Source of the DNA: Emiliania huxleyi CCMP1516
Taxonomy: Eukaryota > Haptophyta > Isochrysidales > Noelaerhabdaceae
Length of the DNA stretch: 64,000 bases
Direction: 5' to 3'
NCBI RefSeq assembly: GCF_000372725.1
Contig: NW_005199684.1
Location: forward strand, 730,030-794,029
Shown piece by piece: positions 54,954-64,000 of this stretch (the stretch's first letter is position 1; each line of letters starts with the position of its first letter). The notes below the pieces were generated by a model. That model ran no database searches. It was given only the letters and a program-made list of their open reading frames with translations, and had not been told where the DNA came from. A program made the translations under genes and the position numbers.

Positions 54954-57098
54954 ATGACCACGGAGAGCGAGCTCGGCCGGCACACGGTCGACTGCGGCGC
55001 GCGCGAGGACAACGGCGACACTTGGGTCTTCGCGGAGGCCAACGAGAGCGTCGACTCATTCACCGGCGCCTTCCCGCCGCGGTCGTGTGGAAAGGAGTGG
55101 ATCGCCGCGCGCCACGACGGCCGGTCTGCGCTGGCCGGCGGCGGCAGCGCTGAGGACGAGGCGGAGGAGAAGGGCGGCGGCAATCGTGCGGAGGCCGAGG
55201 AGGAGAAGGGCGGCAGCAAGGCCGAGGCCGAGGCGAAAAAGGCTTGGCAGGCGGTGGGCAGCAAGTCGCTCTCCACGCTCACTGCGACGCTCAAGGCGCA
55301 CAACTTTGGGCGGGGCAAGTGGCTGATCCAGGCCGAGGCGGAGGAGGTGGACGAGATGTGGCGCAAGATCGTCGCCGCCCTCTGGGAGGGCAAGCTTGGC
55401 TCCTCCGCCAAGGTGAGCGGCGCAGGCATGCAGATGGCGCACGGCGGCCACATCATCTGCGTCTACGTCAGCCCCTTCTGGGACACGTCAGAGGTGGAGC
55501 GAGGCGCGCGTCGGCCCGGCCGCCGCCGCCGCCCACCGCCGCCCGCCGCGCCAAGCGCCCCTGCGCGTCGCCCTGCCCGCGCCGCCCTGCCCTGCCTTCC
55601 CGCGCCGCCCTGCCCTGCTGCCTGGCCCGCGCCGCTCAGCCCCCGCGCGACTGCCCGCCTCAGTCCTCGGCACTCTCCGCACCGAGTGCGGCGTGGCGCA
55701 CCCGCTCAAGTTCAAGGCGGACGGGATGGGGCTGCTCGGCGTGCCAAAGTCCAACGAGTGGGGCATCCCGCCCGCCGTCTACGTCGCGCCGGCCGGGTCG
55801 ATGGACGTGACGCGCCCGGCCGTGCGCGGCGACAAGTCGGGCGTGTACAAGCCGAAGCTCGGGAACCGCGAGACCAACGGAGAGGGCCGCTGGAGGCGTC
55901 CCGACGGCGCGGCGCCTCCGCCTCCGCGCTCTGCGCCACCGCCCAAGCCAGAGGAGAAGCCGGCGGCCAAGAAGGCGGCGGACGGCTTCGCGGCGCTGAT
56001 GGGCCTCGCGGGCGAAGACAGCGCTGAGATCCTGCGGGAGAAGAATCGGCGCAAGGAGGAGAGGGCGGAGAAGAAGCGCGCCGCGGCGGCCAAGGCGGCC
56101 GAGGAGTCTCGCGCCGCGTTCGAGGCGGTCAAGGCGGGCGTGGGGCAGCGCAACTGGGCCGACGACGAGTCTGACGAGGAGGCGCCGCCCGCGCCATCGC
56201 TCACCGACTCGGACGCGAGCGAGTCGGAGGCGGAGAGCGAGTCGGAGGAGAGCGAGTCCGAGGATGCCGTGGCGGCCGCGGCGGCCGCGGCGGCGAGGGA
56301 GGCGGAGGCGGCGGCTGCGGCTGCGGCCAAGGAGCGGCCCAAGAAGAAGAAGACGGCGGAGGAGGAGTCTGTCGAGGCGCTGCGGCCGCGCGAGGTGGAG
56401 CCGGCGGGCGTGCGCGTCCCTTGACCGCCCGAGCTCTGAGCAGGCGCTGCTGCTCGAGCTCGAGGCGGCGCCGGAGCAGTCTGCGGCGGAGCCGGCGGCG
56501 GCGGGCCAGTCCAAGGCGGCCGCCAAGCGCGCGGCCAAGAAGGCGCGATGTGCCGCCCCGTCCCTGCCTCGTGCAGGCGATCTCGGCGGTCCGTGACGAG
56601 CCGCGCGACGTGTCCCGTAGGCGGCGGCGGCGGCGGCCAACGGCGGAGCAGGCGCCGCCACCGGCGAGGCAGAGGCGGCGCCGGCTGCGGAGGAGGAGGG
56701 CGCGGGCGGCGAGGCCAAGGGCGTCGACGTGGCGGCGGTGCTCAAGGTGAGCTCCGCGCCGCCCCCACGCCTCCGCGCCGCCTCCTCCGCGCCTTCGCGC
56801 TTTTTGCACCCCACTCCCCGCAGCTCGCCCCTTCTCGTCGGCAGCTTGCCCGCCCTGTCCCTCCCCGCCCACCTCGCTGCCTCCCTCGTCGCTCCCTCGC
56901 CGCAAGGCACGCGCCGCCGCCGCCGCCGGGAAGAAGAAGAAGGCGGGCGCCGCGGGCGGCGCAGCAGCCATCGCCGCGGCCGAGCTGAAGGCGCGCGACG
57001 CCGGCAAGAAGAAGAAGGAGAAGCGCACGTACGAGAAGGGGGCGAAGCAGGTCGGAGCCAAGGCGCGCGGCTCCGACAACAAGTACCAGGGCGAGTGA
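54954..57098 (+). CDS. DUF1917/BLES03-like protein with Lys-rich C terminus
   Basis: Exons 54954-55503, 55664-56394 (or 56376), 56444-56542, 56621-56746 and 56907-57098 (about 565 aa, phases exact). The N-terminal half resembles the BLES03 (C11orf68)/DUF1917 family: GKWLIQAEAEEVDEMWRKIV, GKLGSSAKVS, HIICVYVSPFWD, then across the first intron SEVERVLGTLRTECGV and LKFKADGMGLLG. This eIF4E-like fold has no firm function. The C-terminal half is Ala/Glu/Lys-rich, with acidic (RNWADDESDEE) and strongly basic parts (AGKKKKAG, KKKKEKRTYEKGAKQVG), suggesting RNA or ribosome contact. Introns 1 and 3 have GC donors. Exon 2 could end at GC (56376) or GT (56394). Confidence 0.68.
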
Positions 57099-57611
57099 GG
57101 GCCGAGGCTCGGGCCCACAGCGCTATTTACACGTGCCCAAGGCGCACAATGGTCGGCAGGAGGCAGCGTTATGGGCCGCGGGGCCGAGCTGCGAGCCGCG
57201 AGCGAGCGCATGCGCCTGAAAAGACAAAAGAGCACGCACCTCCGGGTCGCATGGTTTGTATGAGCGAGAGACGTCCCTCGCGAGCCGTGTATAGGTACGC
57301 CGGAGAGCGCTGCATTTTTACCCAAATGTACCTCAACACACGCCTATTCAACACATTGGGGTGGTGTTGGCGCACTCGCACACATGCTTACTGCGACGTT
57401 TGAGACACAGCAGACACGGCCAGAGTGCAAACTGACCCCGACCGTCGCCCGCAGAGAGACGAGAGACGCGACTCACCCGGGAGCCGGGGAGAGAGCTGCC
57501 TGGTGCGACGGGATCGCGCTTCAAGTTCAGCGAGCCGACACGAAAAGAGGCTTGCAGCGAGGGGTCGCATCGCCACCTCTTCAACGGCGAGAAGACGATC
57601 CACTGAAAACC
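57099..57611. other. Convergent spacer
   Basis: Between the 3' ends of the flanking genes. No repeat or coding frame recognised. Confidence 0.35.
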
Positions 57612-58682
57612 CTACACACGCTCCACAGACGCTGCGTCGCCTCCCAGCGCGAGCGACTTGACTGGCACCTTTTCAATCGGCTCGTCAAAGCGGGAGAATG
57701 TGAACTGCGTGGCATACGCAGATGTCACCTCGTAATTCTCCGCTTGTCCATCAATGGCACCCTCCGCCATGGCTGACGTCTTGAAGTAGCCCTCGGCCGG
57801 GTAGTTGTCGGTTTTGCCGTTGCGTGGAAGCGGCGACGAGTACGACTGGCCGATGAGGCCGTGCGGGCGGGACCGCGCGGCCACGTCGCCGATCGAGTGG
57901 AAACCAAGATCGAGGCGATGGTGAGGACCCGAGATCCGATCGTACACGGGGCTGCCCTTGATCCAAACGACCCAGTCACCAACCGTGGCGTTGCCGCTGG
58001 ATGACTTCATGGCGAACGTCAGCTCCTCGCACTGCTTGGAGGCCTTCTTGCCGATCCGGAAGAAGTTGCCGCCGCACGTGCCGTTGACCGTCTTCCAACC
58101 CCAGTTCTGGTCGTTCAGCTCTGAGGCCCAGAACGAGATGTTGGCAAACTTGCGCTTGGCGCCGCCAACGCGCGCCACGATATGCACCTCGGTGATGAAG
58201 CTCCCGTCGACCGTCACCTTCTTCTCCGCGCTCATAGTGTTGCCCAGCAGGAACTTTGCATCCTCAATCTTGACGTTGACGGCGAGGTCGGGCGCCGACA
58301 AGAAGTTGTAGAACATGCCGTTCCGGCCACGGAAGTCGGCGCGCCCGCCGTTTGCAAAGGCGAGGTGCGGGTCTTGGAATGCCCCGTTTTTGCAGCAGTA
58401 CTCATGCGTGCAGTAGCCCGACACGCCAGGGTAGCAGCGCATCAGCAAATCCTGCGGGGCTTTGCGCATCAGGTCCTCTGGACAGCCCCTGTTGTCTGTT
58501 GCAGAGCCCACGCAGTCGGGGTTGACAGAGCAGTCGTTGAACCAGTCAGCGCAGAGCTGGTGCGAGTTGGCATCGTTAGGGTCGGGAATGGGGAGATTTC
58601 CCACACTGGCCAATGAAATGCGCGTGCGTCCCTGGGCAGCGGCGCTCCCGATGAGCAGCTGGAGCACGGGGGCGCGCAGCAT
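57612..58682 (-). CDS. Secreted vWD-like domain protein
   Basis: A single 356-aa frame. It begins with a short hydrophobic signal (MLRAPVLQLLIGSAAA). A Cys-rich segment (LCADWFNDCSVNPDCVG, CYPGVSGYCTHEYCC) follows. Then comes a domain starting FQDPHLAFANGGRADFRGRN, MFYNFLSAPDLAVNVK, which matches the GDPH-type start of von Willebrand D-like domains. Further blocks are NDQNWGWKTVNGTCGG, HRLDLGFHSIGD, PHGLIGQSYSSP and AMAEGAIDGQAENYEV. I recall similar proteins in pelagophyte and haptophyte predictions. Extracellular matrix or surface role inferred. Confidence 0.65.
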   Translation of the reverse strand: MLRAPVLQLLIGSAAAQGRTRISLASVGNLPIPDPNDANSHQLCADWFNDCSVNPDCVGSATDNRGCPEDLMRKAPQDLLMRCYPGVSGYCTHEYCCKNGAFQDPHLAFANGGRADFRGRNGMFYNFLSAPDLAVNVKIEDAKFLLGNTMSAEKKVTVDGSFITEVHIVARVGGAKRKFANISFWASELNDQNWGWKTVNGTCGGNFFRIGKKASKQCEELTFAMKSSSGNATVGDWVVWIKGSPVYDRISGPHHRLDLGFHSIGDVAARSRPHGLIGQSYSSPLPRNGKTDNYPAEGYFKTSAMAEGAIDGQAENYEVTSAYATQFTFSRFDEPIEKVPVKSLALGGDAASVERV

Positions 58683-58929
58683 GTGTGTCCCGGGTGCGGC
58701 AAATAGCGAACTCGGAATGTGCCTTCTTCGGGCGGCGGGAATTCTCCTGCCACGTGCGCAAATTTGTTTCTTGTTTTGGCTTCAGTGGAGAAGAGAGAGT
58801 TTTTAGTTGTTGTTGTTGTTGCGGCTGTGGTGGCTGTGGCTGTGGCTGTGGCTGTGACTGTGGTGCTCACTCACACACACACACACAAAAGACAGAGATC
58901 AATCACACACACAGGCTGCCTTGATTGAG
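58683..58929. other. Spacer with short tandem repeats
   Basis: Contains a GTTGTT run (58807-58821), a GGCTGT hexamer array (58824-58858) and a short (CA)n. No gene. Confidence 0.5.
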
Positions 58930-59528
58930 CACTTGAGCACTGGATAGGGTCGAATCCGCATGGTACGGGACCCCTCGATCGTCTCGCCCTTTCTCACTGG
59001 TGTGTTTATTGGGGGGGTCCATAACAAACACGGTACGAATCCACGGTACAGGATCGAGGTGCACGCTGCCGAAGCAGTGTCGTCCCCCCTCTCCATAGTC
59101 TCGCTGGGAGACGTCGGCGGCGATGGCGGTGTGACCGATCGAGCTACAAGAGGAGCTTGATGCTTGTTCAGCAGGGCCATCAGGCTGCCCCACTCCATCA
59201 CGCCCACGCGACCACGAACGTCGAGAACACACAGAAAACCAAACAGCGGCTGGGGTCAACAGACAACGGAAGGGACAGAAAAAGAAAAGAAGAGACAGAA
59301 AACAGACAACCCAAGGGAGGGATGGGAGGACGGCACGCCGCCACCACACAGGGATTTTAAAGGAGAGGAGTGTGGTGCTAGCCGTCGGCCCGTCGCCCAC
59401 CCTTGGGCGTCTACCTCTTCCGATCTCTCTTCGCAGTCTCTCGCCAATTCTCGCGAGGGAGGGCGAGACGATCGAGGGGTCCCGTACCATGCGGAATCGA
59501 CCCTATCCAGTGCTCAAGTGCGCAGTGC
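58930..59528. mobile_element. Inverted-repeat element carrying the TTTC/CCAAGG block
   Basis: Left end 'cacttgagcactggata..' (58930-58990) and right end (59461-59520) are about 58-bp inverted copies, including ACGGGACCCCTCGATCG. The interior has the dispersed block 'aacagacaacccaaggga' to 'ggtgctagccgtcgg' (59300-59385). Related pieces occur at 14928-15140. No target duplication or coding region is clear. Confidence 0.65.
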
Positions 59529-59814
59529 TCAATTCTCGCAGCGACCTTCGAGCTTCGTTCATTCATGCCACCTCGGTCCTCGCGGTCTTCCCACTCTCGT
59601 CGTTCTCTCTCCCTGTCTCTCTCCTCCTCTTTCATCCTCTGACTCATCGCTCTCCTCGGCCTCGTTCTGAGACGCCGCCGCCGCCTGTGCCGATCGATCG
59701 ATCCCTTGCTATGGCGGCTTCTCTCGCCTCTCGGCGTAAGTCCGCTCTCCTCGCAGCGTATTTTGGCCCCTCGAGTTTATCGAGCCTTCCTCGCGCAAGG
59801 ACGACATTTCTGAC

Positions 59815-59862
59815 TCAAAAGAAAGAAAGAAAACAGACAACCCAAGGGCGGGATGGCATGCC
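59815..59862 (+). repeat. Dispersed repeat fragment
   Basis: 'aaagaaagaaaacagacaac' and the CCAAGGG block that follows, as at 59280-59330. It ends about 70 bases before the start codon of the PhoH fusion gene. Confidence 0.6.
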
Positions 59863-59928
59863 CGCACGAATTCTTTCTGTTGGCAAGCCCGGACTGTCTC
59901 TTCGCAGGACCGGTCCCCTTTTGTACTC

Positions 59929-61385
59929 ATGAGACCTGTTGTGATCGATCGCGAGAGCGACACGCGCCGTGTGATCGATCGCGAGAGCGACACGCGCCGC
60001 GTGCTATTTTGCCGTGGCCTTCCAGCAAGCATCGACTGTCAGGCCCTACGTTACGCTTTCGGCTTGTACGGCACGGTCGAACGCGTGGTGCTTTCGCTCC
60101 CGCGGGGCGGCTCTACCCGTCTCAGCTGGGTGACATTCTCTGAGCCTCAAGCCGCGGCGGATGCCCTCGAGATGATGGGGACGCGCGACGAGGACATTCT
60201 TCGCGCCGGATCTGTGCACTGGGCGAATAATCAGGACGAGGGCGTTGCTGATTCTGACTCCCGTCGCTCCGTCTTGGACAAGGAGCTCGACCAGCAGCGG
60301 TCCGTCTGCAAGTTCTTCTCCGCCGGGAATTGCCGGAACGGCGAAAATTGCCGCTTCCGTCACGCGCGCTCGCAACCGCCTCAGGCAGCTGCGGCCAGCA
60401 ACGCGCTTAACCCAGACGCCGCTGAGTTTGTGCCGAGTGGCGGCGGCGGCTTCACCCGGAGGTGGTACCCGGCTTCTGACGACGAGGGCGAGGACGACGA
60501 GGACGAGCAGCAAGAAGCAGCCGAGGCGGAGCGGGCGGCAGAGGTGCAGCGGGCGTCAGAGAGGGAGCGGGCGGCGGACAAGGCGGCCAAGGAGGCGGAG
60601 GCGGCCGAGCAGCGTCGGCAGAAGGCGTTTCGCGAGGAGACGGAGGTCAACCCGCCCGCCACCACCTGCACGCACGCACCACACGCCCCTCACCACCTGC
60701 CTCCCCCTCGCCCCCTCACCGCAGGTGCGCAGGAAAGCAGCGGAGCTTGCGGAGCAGATGCGGCGGAGCATGGCGTCGACCTCAACCGCGACATCGGCGA
60801 CGGCAAACGCATCACACGATGGTGAGGTTTCGTCGGCCGCTTCGCCTCCCGCGGTGGTGGAGCTGCGAGTACATCTCGGCGCAGGTAAGGCTGGCGAGAT
60901 CATCGGGAAGGGAGGCAGCATCATCAAGGATCTGCGGCGCCGCGTCGCTCCGGCCACGCTCGAGGTGACTCGAGACGGAGGCGCCTCGGGGCAGGAGCTA
61001 GTCGTGAGGGGCTCGCCGAGCGACGTGGGTGCGGCGGCGCGTTTGCTCGAGTCGCGGCACGAGATCAAGTTTCCGGCTGCGGGCAGCGGCGCCGAGGCGC
61101 GGAAGGCGCCGGGAAGAGAGGGCCGACGGGAAGAGGCGTCCGGCGGACGGCGGCGGCAGCGGGAAGAGGCGGAGGAGCTCTCGCCCGGCCGCCGCCTCGC
61201 GGTCGCTGCCCCAAGGCCTTGGGACCTCGGGGGTGCGGAGGCGGACCCCCCCTCGCTGCAGCCGCGGCGAGACGGCCGCGACGCTCACGAGTGGGAGCGG
61301 GGCGGCTCGCCGTGCGCAAAGCGACAGCGGCAAAACAACGCAACAAGCGGTGTCCGCAGCAGCGGCGGCGGCAGCGGTGATAGCA

Positions 61386-61426
<41 letters not shown>

Positions 61427-62734
61427 AGCGGTCGTGGCGGCGGCGGCGGCGGCGCAGCGAGTCGCCTGCCCACCACCTCGCCCCTCTCCCTGCTCCCTGA
61501 CGCCGGGCCGGTGCGTGTCTTTCTCAGACACTTCCTAGACACTTCCTAGACACTTCCCTGACGCCGGGCCGGTGCGTGTCTTTCTGAGCACTTTAGCACG
61601 GGACCTCCCGACACCTGACCGGCAGGTCTGCTGTTTTGGTCGCAGGTGAAGCCCGCGGCCAACTTCTCCTGGGGAGAGTACCAGCAGGTGCAATTTGTGC
61701 CGAACAGCGACGGGCAGCGACGGTATCACCGGCAGCTGTCGTATGCGGACATCATCGTCGCCTACGGGCCCGCCGGGACGGGGAAGACCCTGTTCGCGGT
61801 GCAGGAGGGGCTCCAGCGGCTGCGCAAAGGCAGTGTGGCCCGGGTCCTCTCCTCTGCTGCCCGGACGGTGCTGTCCAAGAGACGCCGCGGAGAGTCTCGG
61901 ACATGTCCCCTAGGTCATCCTCGGCCGCCCGGACCCCACTGGCCGCGCTGACGAGGACGAGGAGGAGGAGGCCAAGACACGGCTCCTGACGCCACTCTTC
62001 GACGCCATCACCAAGGTGATGGCCGACCACACGGCGGCAGACGCCCTGGCCGCCGCGCGGCTGCTCGAGACGCAGTCGTTCGCTGGCATGCGCGGCCGCA
62101 CGCACGAGGCCGCGTTTGTCATCGTGGACGAGGCGCAGAACGCTTCGCTGGCGCAGCTGAGGCTTACTTACCAACGAGAGTCGATCGTTATTACTTAGGC
62201 GCAGAACGCGTCGCTGCAGCAGCTGAGGCGTCTCTCGGACCGACTCGGCGCCGCTGCTCTCCGCTCCACCCCCCCCCCCCTCCCCCCCCCCCCCCACACA
62301 CACAACACTCCGCCTCTTCCTCTGCAGGCAACGGCTCGACGCTTTGCGTCCTCGGCGACGGCTCGCAGCCCGACCGGCGCGTGGGCGGCAACTGGTCGGC
62401 GGGCGCCGACGGCATCTCATCCTCCATCGAGGCGTACGCCAAGGATCTGGACAAAGCTCGAGAAACTGGCATGCAGACCAGGATCGAGGTGGCGCGTCTC
62501 ACCAACGCGGACATCTGCAGGAGCACACCCGCGAGGGAGATGCGCGGTTTCTTCTCGCAGATCGACAGCGAGGAGCCTGCACCGCGCCGACAGCGGCTGG
62601 GCGGCGGCGCCGGCGAGCTCCTCCGGCAAGCCGTGGCGCCCTCCTCCGCTCGTGACGCCACGAGGCAGCGCGGCGACGAGGGTGCAATCTACGAGAATAG
62701 AGATGCGCATGGGAGGAGATGCGCATGGCCGTGA
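59929..62734 (+). CDS. RRM-CCCH-KH-PhoH ATPase fusion protein
   Basis: Exons 59929-60645, 60725-61510, 61646-61843, 61914-62132, 62199-62247 and 62328-62734 (791 aa); every phase agrees. Domains in order: RRM at about 24-100 (VLFCRGLPASIDCQALRYAF, RLSWVTFSEPQAAADAL); CCCH zinc finger at about 123-145 (CKFFSAGNCRNGENCRFRH, C-x7-C-x5-C-x3-H); coiled coil to about 250; KH at about 283-355 with GKGG at 300-303; a Gly-rich linker; and a PhoH P-loop ATPase. The ATPase shows QRRYHRQLSYADIIVAYGPA then GTG-KT (Walker A, 542-549), VILGRPD, and VIVDEAQNASLQQLRRL (Walker B, DE at 639-640), with a GD-S-Q sensor-like motif after it. PhoH proteins are RNA-linked ATPases or helicases in bacteria; this one probably remodels RNA. 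The first 24 residues contain a 30-bp duplication (VIDRESDTRR twice). Confidence 0.88.
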
Positions 62735-62994
62735 TTTTTGTTTGCCGTGGGTAAACAGCAGTGAAGCTTTTTGTGAGTTGTGTTTTTGGTTGCCTCAGTG
62801 GAGTTATTGTTATAAATAGGGGGACAACCATTATGCATGAACAGTGTACCATTCGATCAGGTGTGTCAACCTCAAGAGCTCAACCTACAACCAACCCGTT
62901 TACTCTACGATTTTTGTATGAAAAGAGCTAAGAGGAATGCAGTCGAGAGGACAGGGGAGGGTGCAATGTTAGAAGGGGGGGGGGGGGCAGACAG
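62735..62994. other. 3' flank of the PhoH fusion gene
   Basis: AT-richer sequence with a G run near 62977-62987. No gene. Confidence 0.4.
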
Positions 62995-63180
62995 ACACAG
63001 GCCGCCGGTGAGGGCGAGGCTGTGGCCAGCTCCAGCCGACACGCTCACGGCGCGCTCGTCACCCAGCGTTGACGGAAGGCGGGTCGGCGTGTTGAGCCTC
63101 GTCACGCCCTCGCCGTGGCCAAGCAGCCCGGGTTGTAGTCTCGCGCCGAGCCGCACAACGACAGCCGGGTCGGTCATATG
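62995..63180 (-). pseudogene. Single RCC1-type repeat remnant
   Basis: The minus-strand frame reads LGARLQPGLLGHGEGVTRLN, then TPTRLPSTLGDERAVSVSAG and HSLALTGG. This is one complete RCC1 blade (GxLGHG..P..V.VSAG..HSLALT). No neighbouring blades occur within the window, so it is either one exon of a gene with long introns or an isolated fragment. Confidence 0.55.
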
Positions 63181-63232
63181 GACTGCAGCTGGTCAGTGTC
63201 AGCGATTGCGTCGCGGCGTAGCGACGACACGG

Positions 63233-64000
63233 CTACTTTCTACGTCTCAAGCGGACGCCATCGATCGCCCTGGCCAGAAGACGCCCATTGGCGTCTTCAA
63301 CCGTCTTGACTAGCTGAAAGATCCTGCTCCCCTCCCGCACCCACTCCCTCAGCATGTTCTTCAGCCCACCTGCGAGAGAGACCTGCTCCCGCACGGCCGA
63401 GCTCAGCAGCGGCCCAAGGGCACTGAGCTCCATCGCGCCCTCGGGTGCACCCTCCAGAATGCTTCTCACCTCCTCCACGTGCTGCGGCTGGGGCTGCGGC
63501 GGCTGCGGCGGCCGGTGCTGCGGCCGGTGCTGGGGCTGGGGCTGGGGCTGGGGCTGCGGTGGTGGTCGCTGCTGCGGCTGCGGTGGTGGTCGCTGCTGCG
63601 GCGGCGGCGGTGGTCGCTGCTGCGGCAGCGGCGGTGGTCGCTGCTGCGGCTGCAGCTGCGGCTGCAGCTGCGGCGGCTGCGGCAGTTCCTGCGCCGGTTG
63701 AGAAACAGGCGCCGCCAGGAAGATGGCACGTTCGCTCGGCTCCACCGCAGGCGTCGCAGCGGGCTGGGACTGCTGCGGTGGCGGCTGCTGCTGGCGCGGT
63801 GGTGGCGGCGGCGGCTGCGGCGGCGGTGGTGGTCGCTGCGGGGTCGGCGGCGGTTGCTGCGGCTGCGGTGGCAGCGGATGAGGTGGCTGCACCGGCGGGA
63901 GAGGCGATGCCTGTAGCCGCGCCTCGCCCACGGTCAGAACACACGGCACCGCGGAGACCGCCTCTACGGTTGTGAATTCGATGAGCGCTAGCCGTCCGCC
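63233..64000 (-). CDS. Pro/Gln-rich protein with RRM-like part, 5' end outside window
   Basis: The frame is open to the window edge, so the 5' end is missing. The first residues seen (GGRLALIEFTTVEAVSAV, VLTVGEARLQASP) look like the last strands of an RRM. A stretch of about 110 residues of PQ/PPPQQR repeats follows (CAG/CCG-type codons, 63480-63870). The C-terminal 75 residues form a helical domain (HVEEVRSILEGAPEGAMELS, SLAGGLKNMLREWVREGSRI) that recalls short winged-helix/LOTUS-like modules. Stop at 63233-63235. RNA-binding role inferred. Confidence 0.6.
   Translation of the reverse strand, partial: GGRLALIEFTTVEAVSAVPCVLTVGEARLQASPLPPVQPPHPLPPQPQQPPPTPQRPPPPPQPPPPPPRQQQPPPQQSQPAATPAVEPSERAIFLAAPVSQPAQELPQPPQLQPQLQPQQRPPPLPQQRPPPPPQQRPPPQPQQRPPPQPQPQPQPQHRPQHRPPQPPQPQPQHVEEVRSILEGAPEGAMELSALGPLLSSAVREQVSLAGGLKNMLREWVREGSRIFQLVKTVEDANGRLLARAIDGVRLRRRK

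Overview
The window is GC-rich nuclear DNA from a eukaryote, most likely a photosynthetic alga with a secondary plastid. A haptophyte of the Emiliania/Chrysochromulina type is my best guess. Supporting features: almost every gene is broken by short spliceosomal introns (about 37-180 nt, one of about 530 nt), close to half of the 5' splice sites I could resolve are GC rather than GT, CCCTAA telomere-type repeats are present, some proteins carry signal-plus-transit-like N termini (DUF3110-like protein, fibrillin), one ER protein ends in HDEL, and homopolymer and proline tracts are common. A 100-base run of N at 33241-33340 is an assembly gap. The organism was inferred, not confirmed by any search.

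Layout. 1-2060: a SINE-like repeat interrupted by an hAT-like element. 2067-4341 (+): homeobox-PAS protein. 4861-7242 (-): EF-hand/IQ/polyproline protein. 7675-8512 (+): 3' part of a GDP-mannose 4,6-dehydratase gene. 9101-10913 (-): DUF3110-like, probably plastid protein. 11000-12400: repeats, including an intact SINE-like copy with a 17-bp target duplication. 12725-14795 (-): EXO1 nuclease. 14900-15650: repeat pieces. 16161-20113 (-): glucosidase II beta subunit ending in HDEL. 20871-21584 (+): tail-anchored-like unknown. 21900-23130: repeat clusters. 23590-24029 (-): small membrane protein. 24379-25149 (+): dual-specificity phosphatase. 25501-26274 (-): EF-hand protein. 27025-28837 (-): IQ plus UBA-like protein. 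29974-34068 (+): membrane-anchored M11 (gametolysin-type) metalloprotease. 34487-35941: second hAT-like element with a MITE inside. 36673-37245 (-): unknown. 37626-39243 (+): 2OG-Fe(II) oxygenase. 39351-40237 (-): fibrillin. 40380-42170 (-): HRI1-like protein. 42267-43004 (+): ASCH protein. 43182-45883 (+): Cys/Pro-rich membrane protein and an unknown multi-exon gene, possibly one gene. 46478-47280: 185-bp tandem repeats and interstitial telomeric repeats. 47834-49710 (-): chromate-type transporter. 49965-53874: a 3.9-kb terminal-inverted-repeat element rich in palindrome arrays. 54158-54725: foldback element. 54954-57098 (+): DUF1917/BLES03-like protein. 57612-58682 (-): secreted vWD-like protein. 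58930-59528: inverted-repeat element. 59929-62734 (+): an RRM-CCCH-KH-PhoH ATPase fusion. 62995-63180: RCC1-repeat remnant. 63233-64000 (-): gene running off the right edge.

The genes are unrelated housekeeping and accessory functions on both strands; there is no operon. Two things stand out. First, at least eight introns of 66-94 nt are bounded by direct repeats that span the splice sites (AG|GT or AG|GC), so the intron looks like the result of a short tandem duplication of coding sequence. Second, the RRM-CCCH-KH-PhoH protein joins three RNA-binding modules to a PhoH ATPase in one 791-residue chain.
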